DNA of 64,000 bases from Trichobilharzia regenti (GCA_944472135.2 OX235265.1:95140984-95204983); one strand, 5' to 3'. Positions 31,905-42,639 are shown, numbered from the stretch's first letter. Notes: generated by a model from the sequence alone, not told the origin. Numbers and translations are program-made.

Positions 31905-32010
31905 TTAAAATTTTATATATATAAGTCTATGTAAATTAGAGTAAAGCCTGAAGAAGATCTAATTGAAAACAATATTGTTCGTTTATATGTCTTGTTCTAA
32001 TATTATAAAT
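31905..32010 (+). mobile_element. PLE-E 3' end fragment
   Basis: Matches 25465-25528: cctgaagaagatctaattga, attgttcgtttatatg, cttgttcta. Only the last 100 bases are present. Confidence 0.6.
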
Positions 32011-32329
32011 GGGAATATTTAACGATATGAAATCACGTGTGGATCCCAGTGCATTAAAGGCTGAATTCAATCACAAAATATGCATTAAAGTGGTGATAGT
32101 ATAACTGCGATGAGGTTCATAATGAAATAACGAATGTGTGAAATGAAACAGCTGGAGGCATATATATATTGAGAAAAGAGATTATATCACTAATAATAAG
32201 TCCCGATAATATAAATGAAAAATTCGACAGTATTGAGAGACTGTTTGCGTGAAGGCCATAAATAATTAATAATAATGATAATAATTGTAATAATGAGCAG
32301 AGGAAACAAACCAAGACGGTTAAGGGGAA

Positions 32330-32612
32330 GAAGCAAACTTGGTGAGAATAAGAATCATCAATCCAAGTTTGGCCACGGTAGAAACAGCGTCTGGACGTGT
32401 TCTTTTGGGATACAAATTTCCGGTTTAGTGGATCTTATTGCAACAGCTTCAGCTATGTGTAGCAAACGTAAGCGAACTGTAGGTGACAACGACTTTGAAA
32501 TTCGGTATATAACTCTGAAGGCTGTGTCGGCATCGATGCGATGTCCAGTAAGAGAGCATAACAAAGTCCATGGGTAGTAGCTATGTTTGAAAAGTAGGAA
32601 TCGTTTCACGTA
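32330..32612 (-). pseudogene. PLE endonuclease C-terminus (B/E/F group)
   Basis: An 83-codon minus-strand frame from 32609 reads LTGHRIDADTAFRVIYRISK, then LRLLHIAEAVAIRSTKPEIC and LFLPWPNLD. This is the C-terminal third of the GIY-YIG protein: the histidine segment, the AEA block and the terminal PW motif shared with the copy at 33000. The GIY and YIG motifs are absent, so the fragment is 5'-truncated. Flanking 32011-32330 shows nothing else. Confidence 0.65.
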
Positions 32613-32635
32613 TTCAAAACGGTTGACAACTAAGC

Positions 32636-32815
32636 AGTTAACTGGTGAGATGGTGACCAGCAGTGGAATTCAGAATGAACGTTTCATTCTATTTGAGACT
32701 CATCAACTGGATGTACCTGCATTGTGTAGCAAGCGCTGACGTTCCCACCGAGGCTCGAATCCAGTGCCCATAGTTTCAAGTGCCATAGCGATCAATAAAT
32801 TGTTCTGGAGACGTC
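32636..32815 (-). mobile_element. S-alpha-like SINE with hammerhead module
   Basis: Minus strand: B box ATTCGAGCC, then CATCCAG (stem I), TTGATGA core, a stem II with an A/T mismatch, GAA, ACGTTCAT, T, and CTGAAT (stem I). The order is that of the S-alpha hammerhead. The first core base C is T, so cleavage is probably lost. Confidence 0.75.
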
Positions 32816-32999
32816 ATCAGTAAATATTACTGTATAACACTGTGAAACTTTGTCAAAATAAATTTTTCTCATAATGGAATTTACTAAATAATAATTTACA
32901 AATACTTGATAGGAAGGAAAAGAACAAAAGTTGAAAATTAGGCGCGAAACCATAAAGTGGACTACATGGAACTTATTAGACAATTAGTTATTCAGGAAG

Positions 33000-33690
33000 A
33001 AAAAAATTAGTAAAAAGGCCATGGTAATAAAGGAGGCTGGATGAAGTGTTTCCAAACACAAAGTTCAAGTTCTTCCTTAAGGACTGTTAAGGCTTCAGCT
33101 GCATGAGGAAGATGAAGGTGAAATCCTTTGGGACGGCTCGATACTACCTTATATATGATTCTGAAGGAAGTTGTTTTCTGGTGCTGTTGTATAACCAAAT
33201 GTTATAATGTGCTCTAGAATTATTCTATTAACTGTTCTGCCTTTTCCTTTTGACATCCATTCTGATAAGTGTTCATGGACAAGTCTTGACAATGTCCTAT
33301 TGGGACGGCCTATGTACTTGGCCTCACATGAGCAAGTGAAGTGGTAAATACACATTGAATTTGCTAACAGCGGAATGTTGTCCTCGAAATTTATTTAATT
33401 TTTTTTAATTTTTGATTACAGCTTGATACCACACTGTATTTTTTGTACAAGTATGGAATTTTTAGCGTTGGATATCGGTAGCCCAAATTTCGCAGGCCGA
33501 CCATAGATATCAGGTGTGCGTCAGCGTGGGCTTGAACCCCGAACCATGTGCATGGTCGGTGAGAGTCTTAACCACTGTGCCACCGACGCACAGTGAACAA
33601 GATCGCGTGTGGAAAAAATGAGACGTAGAAATGCAGCAAAGAAAGTTCTACAAACTGCGTTTGACAGGCGGTTTCGGAACAACTTAAAAA
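33000..33690 (-). pseudogene. PLE-F GIY-YIG endonuclease, interrupted by SINE-1
   Basis: Minus-strand frames: upstream LFRNRLSNAVCRTFFAAFLR (33690-33600), then SINE-1, then CIYHFTCSCEAKYIGRPNRT (33355-33295, GIY-like, two cysteines, YIG), RLVHEHLSEWMSKGKGRT, a frameshift, and finally FRIIYKVVSSRP, HAAEALTVLKEELELCVW and a terminal PW block at 33010. The domain order is complete for the endonuclease but the frame is split. The RT is absent. Confidence 0.75.
33397..33592 (-). mobile_element. SINE-1 inserted in PLE-F
   Basis: A near full-length SINE-1 in the same orientation as its host. The tRNA-like head has B box GGTTCAAGCCC, one base away from consensus. Confidence 0.85.
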
Positions 33691-33991
33691 TAGCTTGAAT
33701 AAACAGGAAGTTTGGATAAGAAAGCCAATTGGATGGTCAGTATTAAAAGAATTACCTGTTTATGATGGCCATGGTAGGGACAAGATATATAGATATATGG
33801 CGTGCGAGTATAGGTTAAGACGACGCCGTAACCATCCAAAAGCTCAAATTTATACTATGTGTCCAAAAAATTACCTCCAACCCTTCTCCCTGCCATGGCC
33901 ATCATAAACAGGCAATTCTTTTCATAGTAACTATCCCATTGCCTTTCTTATCCAAACTTCCTGTTTATTCAAGTTATTTTTAAGTTGTCTT
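33679..33991. repeat. PLE-F palindrome, arms of about 100 bases
   Basis: Left arm 33679-33778 and right arm 33893-33991 are reverse complements (caacttaaaaatagcttgaa against ttcaagttatttttaagttg). The spacer holds plus-strand PLE-F coding end (HPKAQIYTMCPKNYLQP, then the PW block). Confidence 0.8.
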
Positions 33992-34350
33992 CAATATCTA
34001 TTCACATTACTATATTTTCATAACCGAAATTACAGGCTATTTTGTCATTTTATTGTTTCTGCATATTTAATACCCGATTGTATAAACAATTATTCGTCAC
34101 ATTAGTTATGATCCCACTAGATTCTCTTATCCAAACATCCTGTCTATTTTTGTTATTTCTACATTTCTTACTCCGAATTTCACAATATTTCAATCTTCTC
34201 AGAAATTGTGATGCTATTTTGTTAGAGATTTATCCGTCTTGCATCCCCTGTTTATTATGGCATTTTAATTACTAATTGTAATTTAATTAACTTGACACTT
34301 GACCGGAAATTATTCTGGAACTTTCCAACCCATGTATCATAAATGCACGA
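33893..34350 (+). mobile_element. PLE-F 3' untranslated region
   Basis: Matches the right arm of the 8326-9477 palindrome along its length, including cacattagttatgatcccac and the end block acgaatgtacagcctagttg. Confidence 0.8.
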
Positions 34351-34399
34351 ATGTACAGCCTAGTTGACGTTGATTTCATCAACAAGAAAATTTTCTTAG

Positions 34400-34598
34400 C
34401 TGCGTCGGTGGCACAGTGGTTAGGATTCTCGCCGACCATGCACATGGTTCGGGGTTCAAGCCCTCGCCGACGCACACCTGATATCTATGGTCGGCCTGCA
34501 AAATTTGGGCTACCGATATCCATGCTAAAAATTCCATACTTGTACCAAAAATACAGTATGGAATCAAGCTGTAAATCAAAAAATAAAAAATAAAAAAA
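34400..34598 (+). mobile_element. SINE-1 copy, plus orientation
   Basis: Reads directly: gcgtcggtggcacagtgg (stem and A box), B box GGTTCAAGCCC, closing cgacgca, body, and an A-rich tail (34575-34598). The 73-base head folds like a tRNA with a 7-base closing stem. Confidence 0.88.
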
Positions 34599-34859
34599 TT
34601 ATTCCTTAACTCAAAAATAAATTAGGAAAGACGATTGAAATCGCAAAATCATGGTAATCGAACTGACTGAAGAATTATATAGTTGACTGAACATATCATA
34701 AAACATACAGATGATTGTCTCCATAAGTTGCATTTACAAAGCGGACATTCTGACGCCACAACGGAAGGGAAGAGAAAAATAAAATCTCAGCTACGGAAGT
34801 AATCTTCACAACTAACAAGTCCATAAACAAACTATCACAGTGATTGGTTATAAGACTGG

Positions 34860-34935
34860 TCACGAGCTGACGTTATTTATAGGACCATTGAAATATCTGA
34901 GAGTACTAAACAGCTGCTTAATCCTGGTTTGGGAC
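34860..34935 (-). mobile_element. SINE-3 3' piece, inverted
   Basis: A truncated reverse copy of the hammerhead half (agtactaaacagctgctt, tttgggactctcc) abutting the plus-strand copy that follows. Confidence 0.7.
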
Positions 34936-35150
34936 TCTCCAGTTCCAGTGGCTGAATGGTTGGTAAGCTCGCCTCATAACCGAAGGTTCTGGGTTCGAAC
35001 CCAGGTGGGCGAGCACTGATGAAGAGTCCCAAAATAGGGCGAAGCAGTTGTACAGTATTCCCAGGTTTTCCAGTGGTTCTCTGACTGATGTCCACTCGTT
35101 ATTAAACTAGTGACCAATCAAATCCCGGCAGACCAACACTTGATATTTTG
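34936..35150 (+). mobile_element. SINE-3 copy
   Basis: A box tggctgaatgg, B box GGTTCGAACCC, then the hammerhead region with ATGAAGA in place of CTGANGA and GAAG in place of GAAA, then the conserved 3' blocks and the accaacacttga end. Probably non-catalytic. Confidence 0.8.
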
Positions 35151-35439
35151 GTAATTTTCTGCACTGAAACCTTATGCATTCGGAACAGAATTTCTGATAC
35201 TATCCTCTGTTCAACAAAAATAAGCATTAATCAGTTTGAAATAGACAACTTCGGGGAACGAAGCCGCCGTAAATTTTAAAAATACTCATGATGATACGAA
35301 GGTTTCGACTAACAACCACCAAGAACTGAAGACAGTTTCCCAAATAAATGAAAAACAAATTGTTTCTTAGACAATTTGACCCTTTAAGTTGAGAGCTTCA
35401 GTGAAAAGGCTTCCATTTTTTCCGTATGATATGACTGAT

Positions 35440-35625
35440 AGGTCACTGAGTCGGACTCCAGTGTATCAGTAATTTACTGGTTAGCCTTGTAACTGGAAGG
35501 TCTTGAGTTTGAACCCTAATGGCTGTTACTACCGATAAACCACAAACTACAACGAAAGAGCTGTCGAATAATCCTTGGTCTTCAATAGTTCTCTTACTTG
35601 TATCAGTCCGTGATGAAACGTGAAA
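35440..35625 (+). mobile_element. SINE-3 relic
   Basis: A-box-like segment, gccttgtaactggaaggtc, B box GTTTGAACCC and end blocks tagttctcttacttgta and cagtccgtgatgaaa. The hammerhead is unrecognisable. The 290 bases before it (35150-35440) show nothing. Confidence 0.55.
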
Positions 35626-35769
35626 CAAAATAACAGTCTTTCTGTCTGAGAATAGTTGCGACTGCTATTCCATAGACATTCTCTTATCTTTGTGTTCAAT
35701 CAACAGATATGTTAAGAAACGTCAAATTTCATAGTGAGTGTAGAAGAAGTTACAGGGTAGAAAGATCAA

Positions 35770-36015
35770 ATATTTGTTAAACAAAGCGACTGGTATTTCT
35801 TTTTTAGTTTGTCACTCTCGAGTTGGAGTAGAATGTTTTGTTTTGAGGACGAGCCTTGTACATTTAAAGGTGGTGGCATTGTTAGCCTTAGAGCGTGGGG
35901 TTCCTAGCCCTCCTCTTCCTCTTTCCCAAGCTGAAAGACGCGTGGCACTGAGACTTATGGGAATCGAACCCATGACCTTTACCTTGGTTGGCACGCATTT
36001 TACCACTAAAACACT
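35770..36015 (-). mobile_element. SINE-2-like element with a different tRNA head
   Basis: Minus strand: A-box region TTTAGTGGTAAAATG, B box GGTTCGATTCC, then a body resembling SINE-2 (ggggttcctagccctcctc in plus). The ends of the tRNA-like part do not pair, so it is not a tRNA gene. Confidence 0.5.
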
Positions 36016-36199
36016 TAAAGACTGATATTATCACATATTGGAACGGGTAAAAGGAAATTCTAAAGACAACCAATGAGTAAAGTTAATTACCTTATTAATA
36101 AAGAACATTAAAATGCTAATCCTGAACTGAAGTAAGCACTGAATTTTCTATCTAGAATGAAAATGAAAGCCTTGAAACTAAACAAACCCCACCTAGACT

Positions 36200-37965
36200 A
36201 CTAGCTTGCTAGTCTTCTAGCCGGTCCCGAGCCCGGATAAAGGGGGAGGGTTGAGGCGTGGTGCTAGCAACTCAGCCCCCAAAACCTAACCAAAATGCTA
36301 CAGAAACTTCAGTGCACAGATATATTAAAAATTCTTAAAATTTAAACAGCAGCCTTATTTTTCGCTGGAATCGAGGAAGTGAAATGACGCAGGCTGGTGA
36401 AAGTCGTCGGGAAGACAGTCAGCCGACATGCCTTCTTTCGATGAAAGCAAAAGTAAGGATGGGTACCTGGAATGTTCTTACAATGTACAAAACTGGATAT
36501 AGAATAGAAGTGTTGGGAATCTGCGGGAACCGATGTGGTAGGTGCCAACTACCAACTGAGGAGACAGTAATGCATTCCGTTTACCCAGAGGAAAACCATG
36601 AGCACACCGAGGGAGTGGCCATCATGATGTCACCAACAGAAGTCAAAGCTCTCATGCAGTGGGAACCAATCTCCTCCAGGATAATGACAGTCAGGTTCAA
36701 CTCAAAAGGAAGGAAAGTTACGGTCATTCAATGTTATGCGCCTACAAACGTCTCAGAACAAGAAAAGAAGGAGGCGTTCTACAGACAACTACAAGCAATA
36801 ATGGACAACGTCCCAAATGGCGATATCAAAATCCTGATGGGCGACATGAATGCGAAGCCGGTGGGAGACAACACAGGAAGAGAACTCACCATGGGTCATG
36901 AGGCCCTCGGCGAAATGAACGACAATGTTGAACTCTTCTCAGACTTCTGCGCCTTCAATGATTTGGGGATTGATGGTAGTGTGTTCAAACACAAGGATAG
37001 ACACAAGATGACATGGATTTCACCAGATGGAAACACCAAGAGCCAAATAGACTTCATCTCAATTTCGAGTAAGTGGAGACGGACTCTACTGGACACAAGG
37101 TCGAGGATCGGAGCAGACGTGGGTTCAGACCACTTTCTAGTACAAGATACTTTCAAGGTGAAGTTAAAAGGCTTGAGGATAGCTGCGGATAGGCAAAAAT
37201 GCTATTTCATCAAAGACAGGACTCCAGGTGAACATAGACAAGACGGAGGTTATGAAAATAACCAACCAATCATCCAACACTAACAGCAGCAACATCCAGC
37301 GCCAATCACCATCAACGTAAGGGATTTGAAAGGGGTTACTTCATTCACTCAATTATCCAGGGAGCATTGTCTCAACTACAAGAGGAACGGACGAGGATGT
37401 CAAATTGAGAATCGCGAAGGCGAGAAACACATTCGTCAATCTGAAACCAATCTGGAAATCTTCACCACTCAGCCAGCATCAACAACAAAATTCGGATTTT
37501 CAATACAAACGTCAAGTCAGTGAGTTCTTCTATACGGATGAGAAACTTGGCGGGCGGGTAACAAAGAATATTTCCAACAGGTTATTGCAGACCTTTATCA
37601 AGAACTGTCTTCGCTCTATACTGAAGATCAGATGGCCGGAAAGAATCACCAACAAGGAATTATGGGAACAAACAAGACAAGAACAAACCAATCGCCCAAC
37701 AAAAATGCAGGAGAAAGCGGAGATGGATTGGACACTCGATGAGGAGGCTGCTGGTTGACATTGCGCGTCAGGCCCTCGAGTGGTATCTGAAAGGGAGGAA
37801 GCCAGTGGGACTTCCAAGGCTGACATGGAAGAGATCGTGCGAAGAGGAGTTGAAACAGGATGGACTAACACGGATGGATGCAGGCGAAAAGTACAGCAGA
37901 AGACAGAAGTGGCAAGTGGAGACGTGCAGTTGAAGCCGTATGTTCCACTAGGAACCCAGGGGAAT
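36200..37965 (+). mobile_element. RTE element with the reverse transcriptase deleted
   Basis: It starts with a GC-rich leader (cccgagcccggataaaggg) that I associate with trematode RTE elements, carries the endonuclease frame at 36384-37283, then jumps to the segment after the RT (NIDKTEVMKI region near 37232) and continues to the C-terminus and an ATAATTATAATA tail at 37960-37980. Compared with 27735-28885, the region with the RQG and FADD motifs is missing. It could only move if supplied with RT from elsewhere. Confidence 0.75.
36384..37283 (+). pseudogene. RTE apurinic-type endonuclease frame (299 codons)
   Basis: This is the N-terminal endonuclease of an RTE polyprotein, which nicks the target DNA. 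Visible motifs: MGTWNVLTMYKTG (residues 26-38), VTVIQCYAPTN (about 114-124), ILMGDMNAK (about 151-159, catalytic Asp and Asn), WISPDGNTKSQIDFIS (about 210-225) and GSDHFLV (about 246-252, catalytic Asp-His). The segment where the catalytic Glu normally follows EVLGI reads CGNRC, so that residue is lost, and about 15 residues are missing nearby. After residue 265 the frame enters sequence from beyond the RT because of the internal deletion. An intact frame length but an inactive enzyme is the best reading. The natural start may lie slightly downstream. Confidence 0.8.
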
Positions 37966-38059
37966 AATTATAATAAAATAAACAACTTAGCTCAGAGGAC
38001 ACAAACACAACAACTTAAAATTCTCCGGAATAACAAAATGTTAGTGCATATTTCTAGCA

Positions 38060-38333
38060 GATAAATCGGCGAAAAAAGAATTTTGAATAATTTATGTTCT
38101 CTAAGCAGGTTGATTTAATCGTCATCCGCTTTCTAGACAACATCCCCCTTCAGCGCCGGTTTTAGTACAAAATGAATTCCTCGTGAATGATATAATTGTG
38201 TCTCCTGGCAACCAGTGCCATGAATGGTAGTTGATTTACATCTGTATTGATCATTAACTTGGAATTTCAACTTGCTTGTCGCGTAATTTACTTTTTAGTA
38301 GGCGGTGAATTTATTATTATTATTATTAATCCC
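38060..38333 (-). mobile_element. PLE-G relic, first part
   Basis: Matches 56640-56880 (atagaattgtgtctcctggtaa type blocks, then gtgatttactttttat). The RTE that follows splits it from its continuation at 39026. Confidence 0.5.
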
Positions 38334-39025
38334 AAGGGGAACACACCACTTCAACAACACATTTCCACATTGTTCTATTTTCTGCCATCCTTTTCAAGTG
38401 AGTCCACGATTGACCATAATCTTTCATCTTCTCCTAATTACACAATCTCCTCCATGTCATCCTTGCACCCACGACCCCTCCTTGCTTTCCATTGGGACTC
38501 AATTTAATCGACGGTCTGCATTGCACGCGATACCATTCGACATTCTCCTCAGCGTGTACTTAATCCATCTTCGTTTTCTTCTAAACATTTGTTGAGAAAT
38601 CGCCAGGTGGTTGATTTGTTCCTAGCCAGAGTTTCTTGTTGCTAATTCTTTCTCATCGACTGACCAACCAGTGAAATGGCCAGATGTTGACAGAAGCCTG
38701 CCTTTCATGATGCACACGTCAGGTTTCTGATGCATGTCGAAGAGGTGACTGACTTCAAATTTGTGTTGAAAATCTGAATCTTGTTCTTTATGCTGACTGA
38801 GTGCAAGAGGAAATTTCGAAACTGGTTTCAGCTTAATGAAGGTGTATCTTGACTTTCCGATTCTCGTTGGCTTTGACGCCTTCATCCGTTCCCACTGTCT
38901 GTGGTTGAAATCTTGCTTCCTAGTCGGATAAGTGAAGGAAGTAACCACTGTCAAATATCTCTCGTTTATAGACAGTTTGTTGGTTTTTGCCTGGAATTCT
39001 TCAAGTTTGTATGACATTAGACGTA
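38333..39025 (-). mobile_element. RTE C-terminal part inserted in PLE-G
   Basis: Minus-strand RTE with an (AAT)n tail at 38311-38330. The frame from 39017 reads FQAKTNKLSINERYLTV, then GKSRYTFIKLKPVSKFPLAL and SDFQHKFEV, the region after the RT. Ggtgaattt (38304-38312) and ggttaattt (39033-39041) flank it as an imperfect duplication. 5'-truncated. Confidence 0.75.
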
Positions 39026-39046
39026 CATCTGTTGGTTAATTTTGTC

Positions 39047-39457
39047 TATAATAGTATGTTTGCATGGAGGATTTAATCATGAGCTGACATCAGTTAGAGA
39101 ACCACTGGAAAACCTGGGAGTACTGGACAGCTGTTTCGTCCTAGGTTGGGACTCCTCATCAGAAATCACCCACCGGAATTCGAACCCAGGACCTTCTGGT
39201 TACAAGGCGAGCTCGTAGACCATTGTATCGGGTCCCAGTGGCTCAATGGTCTACGAGCTCGCCTTGTAACCAGAAGGTCCTGGGTTCGAATCCCGGTGGG
39301 TGCGTACTGCTGAAGAGTCCCAAACTAGGACGAAACAGCTGTCCAGTACTCCCAGGTTTTCCAGTGGTTCTCTAACTGATGTCAGCTCATGATTAAATCC
39401 TCCATGCAATCAAACAAAATCCCTACAAAACCAACACTTGAAAATATAATAGTATGT
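39047..39457 (+). mobile_element. palindromic SINE-3 with 13-base target duplication
   Basis: One insertion (39060-39444) between perfect copies of tataatagtatgt (39047-39059 and 39445-39457), interrupting PLE-G. It consists of a full plus-strand SINE-3 and an inverted copy joined head to head: arms 39060-39224 and 39245-39409, a 20-base centre, and a 35-base 3' tail only on the right. The right copy has an A box (39239-39249), a B box (39283-39293) and an intact hammerhead core. The inverted arm starts at the very first base after the duplication. Confidence 0.92.
39304..39349 (+). ncRNA. hammerhead ribozyme, consensus core
   Basis: Stem I GTACTG (39304-39309) pairs with CAGTAC (39344-39349). 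The core is CTGAAGA (39310-39316, CUGANGA), stem II GTCC/GGAC with a CAAACTA loop, GAA (39332-39334), then ACAGCTGT (39335-39342), which pairs with itself as stem III without a loop, then C39343 at the cleavage position. Every conserved core base is present. With so short a stem III, activity is expected mainly between two copies, as known for S-alpha ribozymes. Cleavage itself is inferred. Confidence 0.8.
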
Positions 39458-39640
39458 CTTTTAATCTTTGATTCACCTAGGTATTAGGCTTCTAGAAATC
39501 CTATGGTACTTTTGGTGTTTCTTCTATTTAAAATTTTTTTACATTAATCCAATCGAACTGGTGTTCATAATTATCTACACACATTGATAAGAAAGCAGGA
39601 TGATGAAAGCTTTGCTTCCACCTGAGCTAAAAATCTTCTC
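39445..39640 (-). mobile_element. PLE-G relic, continuation
   Basis: The minus strand gives VDNYEHQFDW, aligned with VDNYEELFDRDNIDIL at 56900-57010 (minus). It continues the interrupted copy from 38060-38333 and 39026-39059. Confidence 0.5.
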
Positions 39641-40429
39641 TATTATTTCAAATAACAGAGTTTACATTGAATTTAAGGTGAAGTCTTGTGTTTTTACATG
39701 TTTCTTTTTTAATTTAACACCTCATGAAGATTATTTGTAAATTCACAAAACTTTATTCAACTGGTAAATAAATGTTCCATGCATTTCTTTTGTTTTATTT
39801 CTAATAAAACAGTCTAAAAGTTCATTGGAAAAGATCAAATTGCAAGCAATTCTATGAGGTGAGCACATTGAAAGCAATGAAGACTGAAAGGCGTTTTTCA
39901 ATTTCTGTCCTGTAAATGAATAAAATTGGGTGTGTGACGTAATATTTTCTTTTATATCTTTATTAGCCAAGATTTTGTTTTTATAAGAGTAAATTTGTTA
40001 CTTTCACACCCAACCTTTTATTTTCTTGATTTACTAGCAAAATAGGTAAGGTTTGGGAGGCGGAGAGTTGAATCCAGAGCAACGTGTGTGGTTAGTGAAT
40101 ATTCTAACACTAAACCACCGATGCATTTAACGTCGTTTCTACTACTATTTCATTTTAGAACTATTCTGTCAAATCTTGACTACAGTTCATTTGATTTATT
40201 TTGTAATCGAATTAAATTAACAAAGAAACACTATGTAATTGGCACAATCATTGTGTTTCCACTCTCCGTTGTCTGCAACAGAATGCGTACCCTAAATCCG
40301 TAGATATCCAGTCACCTGACAACTTCACTAGGTTGAATAAAGCAACTCAATTTTCAGAAAGAAGACAAAGTCATGAGTTTGACAGGGTGCTTCAACTAAA
40401 CTGTAATCCTCAACACACCGTAATTTTGA
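39641..40429. other. unassigned, one possible tRNA-like SINE relic
   Basis: At 40040-40135 a reverse tRNA-like stretch (ggttgaatccagagc region, then aaaccaccgatgca) may be an old SINE head. The remainder shows nothing I recognise. Confidence 0.3.
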
Positions 40430-40940
40430 AAACACGTCTAATCATAAAATTCTAGATACTAACAGTTTGAACAGACATGAAGGTGTGATGTTAGATGACG
40501 CAAAGGAAATCCTGATTAATAAATAAGAATGGATATGTATCACTAACTAATAATACTTGGTCAAAGTTCCCCGACTGTCTATATCTAATTATGGAGACGT
40601 TAAGACATTGTTATACAACTGTTTATCCGCACACATACACACTGTGTTTAAAGTGTTTAACAAAGATAGATCAATATTTGTAAGTCAGAGGTCAAATTTT
40701 GATCACAACTCGTACAATTTTGTTTATTATACTTGTTAATACTTGTTTTATGACTGATGATTGGACAAAGTTTTTAAAAACAAGAGATATTCCTTTTATA
40801 TATAGACCTCTGTTATGTTAATTTCGATTAATTTCTCTGAAGAAGTTCGGACCAGATTGTCGAACGAAACGTTAGAATTACTCATTTCAATTTCGCTGAG
40901 ATTTTACAAATATAATCTTTTGCAAATGTCTATTTCATTT
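40430..40940 (+). mobile_element. PLE-H 3' fragment
   Basis: The coding end NSLNRHEGVMLDD and the following untranslated region (aagtgtttaacaaagataga, then ttgatcacaactcgtacaat) match 59625-59990. The last part (gaagaagttcggacca, tttacaaatata) matches 62150-62300. 5'-truncated. Confidence 0.6.
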
Positions 40941-41007
40941 TGTTGTAATTAGTTACATTAGTTAAAACAAAACACCCAGTCTATCAACTGCACAATTATT
41001 TTTTCCA

Positions 41008-41245
41008 AAGGTTGTTTTCTTTACGTTCCCAGTGGAAGAAAAGGCTTCAAGCTAGATCTTTGAAGTTTCGTAAGCACTGATGTATGTTCTTTACAGGATG
41101 GAGTTGCTATCCTCATTCTCAAACTTCTCTCTTTACCAATCCTAATACTGTCTAAGCAATTTGAAGGAGTACGTCGAACGGAGATCAAACCCCTCACAAT
41201 ATGCATGGCTGGCAAGCCTTTCACCACTGTGCCACCACAGCACAC
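41008..41245 (-). mobile_element. SINE-2 copy, diverged
   Basis: All SINE-2 blocks are present in reverse, from gttcccagtggaag to gtgccaccacagcac. The B box (gatcaaaccc in reverse) is weakened. Confidence 0.75.
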
Positions 41246-41394
41246 TTAACAGCAAAGCAAGATGATTCATGGTAAGATTATCTCTTCGTCAAATGAACGG
41301 CGGCTTTTTTTTTTAAATTGTGCTGTTAATATTTTAATTGCCCGAAAATAATATCTTCTAGTGAATAACGAAGTTCACCAGCTAATGTTTTGTA

Positions 41395-42430
41395 CCTTCT
41401 TATTTCACCTATTCCTTACATGCAGAAATTTCAGTATTATTATTATCTCTTTCATGTCACATTCGAACGTCTCAGTCGTTATTTCCCATTCTGGTTCCAG
41501 TCGTGCGATTACACTCGACGTTCTCCTCAGTGCGTCCCTGATCCATCTTAATTTTTTCCAGAATATTTGTTGAGCAATCGGTTCTTCATTGGTTTGTTCC
41601 ACAGCTGAGTTTCTTGTTGCTTATTTTTTCCGGCCATTTGATCTTCTATTGCAAAACCAACGAATGTGGTTGTTAGCAAGAGTCTGCAACTTGGCGGAAA
41701 CAGTTTTTTTGAGAAGTAATGCAATTTTATGACCCATATAGAAGAACTGACTGATTTAACATTGATGTTGAAAATCTCAATTTTGTTTTCTTCGTGTTAA
41801 GTTCAGAATATTTGCAAACTAATTTCAGGGTGATAAAGTTTTACTTTGCCTTTCTGATTGTACCTTTAGCATTCTCATTGGTGCTGTTTCCTGTAGTTGA
41901 AACAATGATTACTAGACAAATGGAGGAAATAACCTCTTTCGAATTTTGTCTGTTGTTGTTGGTAGTGTGGTGCATGGAAATCTTCATCCCCTTCATATCT
42001 TCTAGGTTCACTGACAACTTCTTCAGCAGGTCTGTTGATTTTTGCCTGTAGGTTTTCGACTTTATGTGACATTAGATGTGCATCGTCTGTGAAGTCAAGA
42101 TCATCTGGAATCTTATTATCGATCCTAAGTATTTCTGTATTCTCGTTTCCCACGCACTGTCTTTCACATAATCTGGTCCAACACAGTAAGAAATATCATC
42201 AATGATAATGGGCAGCCCTGTTTTACTCCTGTATCACTTCAGTGACTTCGCTAAGTTTTCCACTACTGATTGCTTGACACATGTCATTACCACATAGGCC
42301 TTAAAAGAGGAAGATAAAGACTGGTGTTGAAGTAATTTCCAAATTACTCCTCAACCAGTGCTGTCAAATGCGTTTTTAAGGTCAATGGAAGTGGTGTTTC
42401 TGTAGCAGTGTCATTTCTTTTAAGGGGTTG
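41395..42430 (-). mobile_element. RTE element, RT to C-terminus, antisense
   Basis: Minus-strand order: near 42400 an RT motif of the DLKNAFDS type, then DLDFTDDAHLMSHKVENLQ from about 42110 (FADD box as FTDD), then the C-terminal region to 41395. Frames are interrupted repeatedly. It is 5'-truncated at the first RT motif, as the copy at 27735 is. Confidence 0.75.
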
Positions 42431-42639
42431 CTTGGTAGCGCCAAAACTTAATCCCTTTTTCTCTTCTCGTTAACTATCGAACAGTAAACCAAAAGAGGTT
42501 TAGGATCATGTTAACAGGAAATCCAACCTGAATCACCTGAGTGAATGAGATTTGTTGTTCATTCTACACCTAACATTGATGAACTATAGGACTTATAGTA
42601 GTTTTAGAAAAGATAAATACTCAGTACATTTACAAAGGA

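Noticed and set aside
34400..34473. possible functional tRNA gene
   Set aside because: Although it folds with a seven-base closing stem, the same head recurs with a conserved non-tRNA body in at least six copies, so it is a SINE head.
35812..36006. minus-strand 64-codon frame and its neighbours
   Set aside because: Overlap a SINE; no protein evidence.
35925..36010. possible tRNA gene (minus strand)
   Set aside because: A and B boxes are present but the ends do not pair, and a SINE-2-like body follows.
39130..39165. second active hammerhead in the left arm of the palindrome (minus strand)
   Set aside because: CTGATGA is present but displaced by three bases from the core position. In register the core reads ATGAGGA, so the first C is lost.
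42405..42570. resemblance to 58790-58960 suggesting another SINE family
   Set aside because: Similarity is patchy and short (aaccccttt-type and gaggtt blocks). Could be chance in low-complexity DNA.
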